Assembly: GCA_945907085.1 (NCBI GenBank) | Contig: CAMDSS010000060.1 | Span: 1-9,259 of the forward strand | Direction: 5' to 3' | Length of the DNA stretch: 9,259 nucleotides | DNA from: Cyanobium sp. NIES-981 | Lineage (GTDB): Bacteria > Cyanobacteriota > Cyanobacteriia > PCC-6307 > Cyanobiaceae | Shown here: positions 6,406-9,259 of the stretch, piece by piece | Layout of the letters: every line of letters starts with the position of its first letter | How positions within the stretch are numbered: position 1 is the first letter of the stretch | Notes under the pieces: model-generated | What the model was told of the DNA's origin: nothing | Database searches by the model: none | The model's input: the letters and a program-made list of their open reading frames with translations, nothing else | Program-made: the position numbers and the translations under genes

Positions 6406-6936
6406 ATGTGTGGGTGGGGGGGGGGATGTGCGCCACTTTGCAGTTTCTGCATAACAACTTGGCACCCGCCCAGGCATGACAAAAGCCTCGCCCTGGCAGG
6501 ATTGAAAGGCTTTAAGCACCTGTTTGTGCCCGATTCGCCCAGGCGCCGGCCCACCGGCCGAAAGCTGGCCTGCCCCAAGCACCCGGATACCCCCCTGCTC
6601 GGCAACGGCCGCAAGTACTTCCTGCACCTGCTCACCAGTGAAGAGCTGGTGGCCCGGGGCATGCCCGCCGGCAAGGCCAAGCTCGTGATCAACGCCTACC
6701 CGGTGCTGGTGCTCTCCAGCGAGTGGCTGGAAGAGCTCTACTGCGCCAGCTGCCGCCAAAAGCGCTGGTACCACCTCACCAAGGCCGCCGATGGCGCCAT
6801 CAGCCTGCGGCTTGCCCCCCGCGATCTCTGGGGCCAGGTGGCCCACGTGGATCCCACCGTGCCCAACCCCACCGTGGGCGAATTCACCCGCCGCGAAGCC
6901 CGCCGCCATAGGGATCAAAAGCGGATGTTTGAGTGA
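6406..6936 (+). CDS. Conserved-looking hypothetical protein with CxxH...CxxC pattern
   Basis: Function unknown. The well-formed part runs from about KSLALAGLKGFKHLFVPDS to the stop (about 152 residues). It contains LACPKHPDTPLL and, about 60 residues later, LYCASCRQKRWYHL, so Cys-x2-His and Cys-x2-Cys could bind a metal. The C-terminal end is basic (TRREARRHRDQKRMF). I believe this is a protein of picocyanobacteria but cannot prove it here. The open frame reaches an ATG at 6406 (176 residues), but the first 24 residues cross a G10 run and look non-coding. A better-placed ATG at 6476 reads MTKASPWQD then stops. One more A in AAAA 6481-6484 would make it MTKSLALAGLKGF. A TTG at 6502 is another possible start. 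The gene ends 24 bases from the convergent toxin gene. Confidence 0.7.
   Translation: MCGWGGGCAPLCSFCITTWHPPRHDKSLALAGLKGFKHLFVPDSPRRRPTGRKLACPKHPDTPLLGNGRKYFLHLLTSEELVARGMPAGKAKLVINAYPVLVLSSEWLEELYCASCRQKRWYHLTKAADGAISLRLAPRDLWGQVAHVDPTVPNPTVGEFTRREARRHRDQKRMFE
6416..6425. repeat. G10 homopolymer at the 5' end of the hypothetical gene
   Basis: Ten G in a row, lying between the possible ATG at 6406 and the conserved part of the hypothetical gene, and about 100 bases from the upstream end of the divergent transferase frame. Prone to slippage and to sequencing error. Confidence 0.9.
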
Positions 6937-6960
6937 GGGTTGGGCTGGGGCCTACATCGA

Positions 6961-7173
6961 TCAGCGGTACACCTCCCGGCGATGTCCAATGCGTACAACC
7001 AGGATCACCAGGTCGCTGCGCTGCCACTCGTACACCACGCGATAGCGGCCAACGCGCAGACGCCGCAAACCCTCGAACTCTCCCTTGAGAGCAGAGCCCG
7101 CTGCAGGCGTGTTACACAGCAGGTCGATGGCCTCCACCAGGCGTTCACGCTCAACCTTTGGCAGGCTGGCCAA
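6961..7173 (-). CDS. RelE/ParE-family toxin
   Basis: Type II toxin of the RelE/ParE fold. RelE-like members cut mRNA on the ribosome while ParE members act on gyrase, and the sequence does not decide between them. Seen: LPKVERERLVEAIDLL helix, ALKGEFEGLRRLRVGRYRVV strand region and the closing VVRIGHRREVYR that is typical of this fold. From TTG at 7173 it has 70 residues, a little short. The same frame continues upstream as LRIKRSAAKAL, which fits the usual N terminus (about 80-85 residues), but there is no ATG, GTG or TTG in it; only CTG at 7203 or ATT at 7197. With either, the toxin would overlap the antitoxin end, as is usual for such pairs. The start is therefore uncertain and may be non-canonical or damaged. 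Confidence 0.85.
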   Translation of the reverse strand: MASLPKVERERLVEAIDLLCNTPAAGSALKGEFEGLRRLRVGRYRVVYEWQRSDLVILVVRIGHRREVYR

Positions 7174-7192
7174 GGCCTTGGCCGCAGAACGC

Positions 7193-7414
7193 TTAATCCG
7201 CAGCGAGCAGCGCTTGACGCACCTCAGTCCAATTGAGCACTGGGTCGGCAGGGTCCTTCAGGGCTGCCACACCGCAACGCAGATCCTCGATGTCGTCGAG
7301 GTAGTACTCGATCGCTTGGCGGATGATGTCAGCCCGGCAGCGACTGAGCTGCGCAGCCGCCGCATCGAGCTCAGCCCCAAGCGCATCCGGCAGACGAGCG
7401 GTGACTTGAACCAT
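7193..7414 (-). CDS. CopG/ribbon-helix-helix antitoxin
   Basis: Antitoxin and autorepressor partner of the RelE/ParE toxin that follows. It has 73 residues: MVQVTARLPDALGAELDAAA opens with the beta strand of an RHH DNA-binding domain (VQVTARLP), the helices follow to about residue 45 (RADIIRQAIEYYLDD), and the acidic C-terminal tail (DPVLNWTEVRQALLAAD) would wrap the toxin. The frame is open to 7480, but ATG at 7414 is chosen because AGGGGG (plus strand 7420-7425) sits 5 bases upstream and because the RHH strand begins there. A perfect palindrome at 7437-7451 lies 22 bases upstream of the start, where an operator is expected. Its stop lies inside the upstream extension of the toxin frame. Confidence 0.88.
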   Translation of the reverse strand: MVQVTARLPDALGAELDAAAAQLSRCRADIIRQAIEYYLDDIEDLRCGVAALKDPADPVLNWTEVRQALLAAD

Positions 7415-7419
7415 GGGAA

Positions 7420-7425
7420 CCCCCT
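7420..7425 (-). promoter_or_regulatory. Shine-Dalgarno site of the RHH antitoxin
   Basis: AGGGGG on the minus strand, 5 bases before ATG at 7414. It decides this start over the longer open frame to 7480. Confidence 0.6.
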
Positions 7426-7436
7426 GGAGTCTCAGA

Positions 7437-7451
7437 GATGTCAGTGACATC
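7437..7451. promoter_or_regulatory. Perfect palindrome, probable operator of the RHH antitoxin
   Basis: GATGTCA-G-TGACATC, 7-bp arms around one base, immediately upstream of the antitoxin ribosome binding site. RHH antitoxins commonly bind such repeats to repress their own operon. It overlaps the stop codon of the truncated VapC frame (7450-7452), so it lies exactly at the border between the two toxin-antitoxin loci. Confidence 0.6.
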
Positions 7452-7557
7452 ATCCTTGGTGTGCTTTCCCTTCTTGGCATGGGACAGCAGGCACCTGTTC
7501 AGGATCATCCTGCCCAAGGGCACGCACCAGCACATTGGTGTCGGCCGTGATCTTCAT
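7450..7557 (-). pseudogene. Truncated VapC PIN-domain toxin
   Basis: The ATG at 7557 overlaps the antitoxin stop as ATGA. The protein begins MKITADTNVLVRAL and then GQDDPEQ, the standard start of a VapC PIN nuclease, with Asp6 as the first of its usual four acidic metal ligands. After about residue 22 the family resemblance ends and the frame closes at 35 residues (normal about 130). The other acidic residues and the fold are missing, so it cannot be a nuclease. The next toxin-antitoxin pair begins directly behind it, which suggests that a deletion or an insertion of that pair removed the rest. Confidence 0.85.
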
Positions 7558-7859
7558 GGGTTTGGGCCGGCTCCAGGCAAACCGGCCCAGCCGGCAGCGG
7601 TTACCTCATTCAGCTCATCCAGGCCGGCCCGATGGCTGCTGCGATCAGCCAGGAGTCCAATGAAGCCGCCGATCGTGCCGGTGGCGTGCTCCGCATGGAG
7701 CTCCAGGCGCTCACCAGGGAGCACCTCCACATCAATGCGTTGGCCCGGCTGGATGCCGAGATGGGCCAGAAGCTCCTTCCGCAGGGTCACCTGGCCCTTG
7801 CGCGTCACAGTGAGCGATCTGCTGAAGGAGCTTGCTGCCTGGGTCGATGGATTGGCCAT
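7554..7859 (-). CDS. AbrB/SpoVT-type antitoxin (VapB-like), toxin lost
   Basis: DNA-binding antitoxin of 101 residues. Residues about 14-58 form a swapped-hairpin AbrB domain: SLTVTRKGQVTLRKELLAHL, GIQPGQRIDVEVLPGERLEL. The C-terminal segment (LDELNEVTAAGWAG) resembles the toxin-binding tail of VapB proteins that pair with PIN toxins starting MKITADTN. The stop overlaps the vapC start (ATGA), the arrangement of an intact operon, but that toxin is reduced to 35 residues. The product could still repress its own promoter or neutralise a VapC coded elsewhere. ATG at 7859 has only a weak AGGG ahead. The divergent HigA gene lies 101 bases away, with a palindrome between the two. Confidence 0.87.
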   Translation of the reverse strand: MANPSTQAASSFSRSLTVTRKGQVTLRKELLAHLGIQPGQRIDVEVLPGERLELHAEHATGTIGGFIGLLADRSSHRAGLDELNEVTAAGWAGLPGAGPNP

Positions 7860-7881
7860 CGCAGAGCCCTAACGCTGCATC

Positions 7882-7909
7882 AAGCGTAATGGAATTTCGC
7901 CTTACACTT
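7882..7909. repeat. Imperfect inverted repeat in the vapB-higA intergenic region
   Basis: AAGCGTAA and TTACACTT, 12 bases apart, pair at 7 of 8 positions. It overlaps the left arm of the perfect palindrome at 7905-7920. It may be a second operator half-site set for one of the two divergent repressors, or coincidence. Confidence 0.3.
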
Positions 7910-7920
7910 CAACTGAAGTG
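7905..7920. promoter_or_regulatory. Perfect palindrome between divergent vapB and higA, probable operator
   Basis: CACTTCA-AC-TGAAGTG, 7-bp arms with a 2-base centre. It lies 45 bases upstream of the VapB start and 40 bases upstream of the HigA start. Both products are antitoxins of DNA-binding families that repress their own promoters, so either or both could bind it. Confidence 0.6.
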
Positions 7921-7961
7921 CATTGCTCGGCTTCTTTCTCGATTACGAGGATGACCACTAA
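7917..7961 (+). pseudogene. Possible C-terminal tail of a HigB toxin
   Basis: A 14-codon frame ends in LDYEDDH and a TAA that overlaps the HigA start as TAATG. HigB toxins are normally coded just upstream of HigA and often end in a similar acidic-Asp-Tyr-His tail. An in-frame TGA at 7914-7916, inside the palindrome, closes the frame upstream. Too short for certainty. Confidence 0.3.
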
Positions 7962-8254
7962 TGGCACACCACAACCCACCCCATCCCGGCGAGTTCCTTC
8001 AGGAGCTCTACCTCGAACCTGGCAACATCTCCATCCGCAAACTGGCTGGCCGCCTGCAGGTTTCTGCTTCAACCCTGCAACGCTTGATCAGCTGCCAAAG
8101 CCGCCTGACACCGGACATGGCCCTGCGTCTGTCGCGCGTGGTGGGCCGGAGCGCCGAAAGCTGGCTGGCATTGCAAGACCACCACGACCTGTGGTCGAAA
8201 AGACAACAACTGGATCTTTCAGGCCTCCATCGCCTCGAGTGGTTGCCAGCTTGA
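7961..8254 (+). CDS. higA: HigA-type XRE antitoxin, without an intact HigB
   Basis: Helix-turn-helix antitoxin of 97 residues. It opens with the family signature HPGEFLQELYLEPGNISIRK, continues with the recognition region LAGRLQVSASTLQRLI, and then TPDMALRLSRVVGRSAESWL and the LQDHHDLW segment that closes the domain. In the intact system HigA neutralises the mRNA-cleaving toxin HigB and represses the operon. Here only a possible tail of HigB precedes it, and no toxin follows, so it is an orphan. ATG at 7961 is supported by GAGG about ten bases upstream and by the start of the family alignment. A GC-rich hairpin lies 17 bases after the stop. It runs divergently from the VapB gene and shares the intergenic palindrome with it. 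Confidence 0.88.
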   Translation: MAHHNPPHPGEFLQELYLEPGNISIRKLAGRLQVSASTLQRLISCQSRLTPDMALRLSRVVGRSAESWLALQDHHDLWSKRQQLDLSGLHRLEWLPA

Positions 8255-8613
8255 ACTCAGATATCGCTGCAGCGCTCGTAGAGCGCCAGGTTGTTGCCAC
8301 CAAGAAGTGGATTCCATTGCTCTCTGGTTGCAGCTGGCAGCATCGCGGCGTTAGTTCAGAGGCTCACGTGGCAGTTCCGGCTGACTCACTGAGCTGCAAC
8401 AGAAGGCCAAGCGCCACCGAGACCCAATTCCAGATTCTGAACAGACCATTACGAAAAACAGCCACCGTGCTCGCCAGTCGAGGCTGGTTTGCAGTTCGCT
8501 TTCGGGGCGGATCGAGTTGGGGGCGGCTATGGGGCGTGAACACCAATGGACCAAGTACTCTCCCCTAGCCAAAGCACGTCATGCCACGGTGGCCGGCCGC
8601 GAAGATGCGGTCG
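8255..8613. other. 359-base stretch without a supported gene
   Basis: Between the HigA and MntA stops I find no gene I can support. Apart from the hairpin at 8272-8286, open frames on both strands are short and unlike known families. The best-looking one is on the minus strand (about 8364-8546, with a hydrophobic stretch WNWVSVALGLLLQL) and has no ribosome binding site. It may be a relic of a lost toxin or another insertion. Confidence 0.5.
8272..8286 (+). terminator. GC-rich hairpin after higA
   Basis: GCGCTC-GTA-GAGCGC, a perfect 6-bp stem with a three-base loop, 17 bases beyond the higA stop. No U tract follows, so it is a weak candidate terminator or an RNA-stabilising hairpin. Confidence 0.3.
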
Positions 8614-8910
8614 TCATGGCTGGGTCCAGAGGCAGCGGCCCACCCGCTGCACATGGGCCTCCAGCTCGGCGGGCAGCTCATGGCGCAGCACCAGATCCAC
8701 CTGCCAGGGAAGGCACAGATCATCCACGGCGTTCAGCAGCCGCAAACGATCGCTGTGGCCCAGCTGCGGGGCCTCCAGGCAGAGATCCAGATCAGACCCT
8801 GGCTGCTCACGCCCCATCGCCCGCGAGCCGAATAGCAAGATGCTCCGAACCTGCGGCTGTGCCGTGAGCACGGCCAGGAGCCGCTCTTGCGCCTGTGCCG
8901 GGATGTTCAT
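8614..8910 (-). CDS. mntA: MntA-type nucleotidyltransferase antitoxin
   Basis: Minimal nucleotidyltransferase of 98 residues that acts as antitoxin of the HEPN protein coded just upstream. Known biology: MntA of this system neutralises HepT by adding AMP groups to a tyrosine of the toxin. Seen: SILLFGSRAMGREQPGSDLD, the GSx10DxD catalytic motif (Gly28, Ser29, Asp40, Asp42), and the third acidic residue in WQVDLVLRHEL (Asp72). The open frame extends to 9063, but ATG at 8910 is clearly the start. A perfect AGGAGG lies seven bases upstream (plus strand 8918-8923), and the start overlaps the HEPN stop as ATGA. All active-site residues are present, so it should be functional. Confidence 0.92.
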   Translation of the reverse strand: MNIPAQAQERLLAVLTAQPQVRSILLFGSRAMGREQPGSDLDLCLEAPQLGHSDRLRLLNAVDDLCLPWQVDLVLRHELPAELEAHVQRVGRCLWTQP

Positions 8911-9259
8911 GGTGCTTCCTCCTGAACCCGTTGCTCCAGCCTGCTGCGCAACTGCTGAAAACAGGGCAGGTAGCAATCGATGATCTGGGCCGCAATGGCA
9001 TCTGCCGTGGCGCGGTTGTAGGTGTGGCTGGTGAGATTGCGGTCTTGAAGCATCAGCATCCAAGCTTCGCCCTGCTCGATCAGGCCCAGACGGAAGGCTT
9101 CGCGCAGGGTGTCACGCGATCCCAGCAGGGAGACATCACCCTGGCTGCGCAGCAGATCGCGCAAGGTGTTCCAAGCCAGTTCATAGGTGTATTCGAATGC
9201 CTTGATCAGCCCCTGCTGCTCGCGTTCATTCAACGCCGGAGGCTCCAGGAAATCCTCCA
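8907..9259 (-). CDS. hepT: HepT-type HEPN toxin, 5' end outside window
   Basis: HEPN-domain RNase toxin of the HepT-MntA module. The last 117 residues are visible and the frame runs open through the right edge, so the TTG at 9233 is not the true start (typical length 130-145). Seen: LIKAFEYTYELAWNTLRDLL, the first long helix of the family, SRDTLREAFRLGLI, and LQDRNLTSHTYN, which contains the complete RX4HXY motif (plus strand 9018-9041). Arg and His of that motif form the RNase site and the Tyr is the residue that MntA modifies in the characterised system. Toxin precedes antitoxin with a four-base overlap, as in known loci. No damage is visible, so the pair appears intact as far as the window shows. 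Confidence 0.9.
   Translation of the reverse strand, partial: EDFLEPPALNEREQQGLIKAFEYTYELAWNTLRDLLRSQGDVSLLGSRDTLREAFRLGLIEQGEAWMLMLQDRNLTSHTYNRATADAIAAQIIDCYLPCFQQLRSRLEQRVQEEAP
8918..8923 (-). promoter_or_regulatory. Shine-Dalgarno site of mntA
   Basis: AGGAGG on the minus strand, seven bases before ATG at 8910 and inside the end of the hepT gene. It is the strongest ribosome binding site in the window and fixes the mntA start. Confidence 0.75.

Noticed and set aside
6361..6918. Minus-strand open frame of 185 codons
   Set aside because: Shadow of the hypothetical gene, with the Gly/Ala/His-rich composition typical of antisense frames in GC-rich DNA.
7085..7447. Plus-strand open frames opposite the CopG-RelE pair and across 7438-7889
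   Set aside because: They are antisense to antitoxin and toxin genes with clear family motifs and have no features of their own.
8517..8983. Plus-strand open frames across 8517-8983
   Set aside because: They are Arg/Ser/Pro-rich shadows of mntA and the gene-free stretch, without a ribosome binding site or family features.
8910..9063. N-terminal extension of the nucleotidyltransferase
   Set aside because: It lies within hepT in another frame, is His/Pro/Gln-rich, and the AGGAGG site fixes the start at 8910.

Overview
The window looks like accessory DNA from a GC-rich bacterium. A picocyanobacterium of the Synechococcus/Cyanobium type is my best guess. That rests on the style of the glycosyl-phosphate transferase, the GDP-mannose dehydratase remnant and the CxxH...CxxC hypothetical protein, and on the scarcity of strong ribosome binding sites. 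It is a judgement from memory, not a database result. No rRNA, tRNA or CRISPR array is visible.

Positions 1-6314, all minus strand, are a surface-polysaccharide locus read right to left. It opens with a WbaP/WcaJ-type polyprenyl glycosylphosphotransferase (4827-6191 or 6314). A doubly damaged gmd follows (4263-4810). Next comes a 130-base scar and the C-terminal stump of a WbpP/TviC-type NAD-dependent epimerase (3956-4132). The rest is a compact sugar cassette: a Wzx-type flippase, a left-handed beta-helix acetyltransferase, a decayed short gene, a fused acetyltransferase/ketoisomerase, and a DegT aminotransferase that runs off the left edge. Together the last enzymes are what is needed to turn dTDP-4-keto-6-deoxyglucose into a dTDP-3-acetamido-3,6-dideoxyhexose (Fuc3NAc or Qui3NAc) and export it in a repeat unit. 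The cassette appears to have been recombined into an older locus, breaking gmd at the junction.

Positions 6406-6936 hold a plus-strand conserved-looking hypothetical protein with a possible zinc-binding pattern. Its start is disturbed by a short A run.

Positions 6961-9259 are a toxin-antitoxin cluster in various states of repair: a CopG/RHH antitoxin with a RelE/ParE toxin; an AbrB-type VapB whose VapC has been cut to about 35 residues; a HigA antitoxin with at most the tail of HigB; and an apparently intact MntA-HepT pair that leaves the right edge. Two perfect inverted repeats sit exactly where autoregulatory operators would be expected (7437-7451 and 7905-7920). About 360 bases (8255-8613) between HigA and MntA hold no gene I can support.

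Recurring oddities are two G10/C10 homopolymers (one inside an acetyltransferase gene, one near a divergent promoter region) and two genes whose starts would be restored by adding one A. These could mean phase variation, decay or homopolymer sequencing error.
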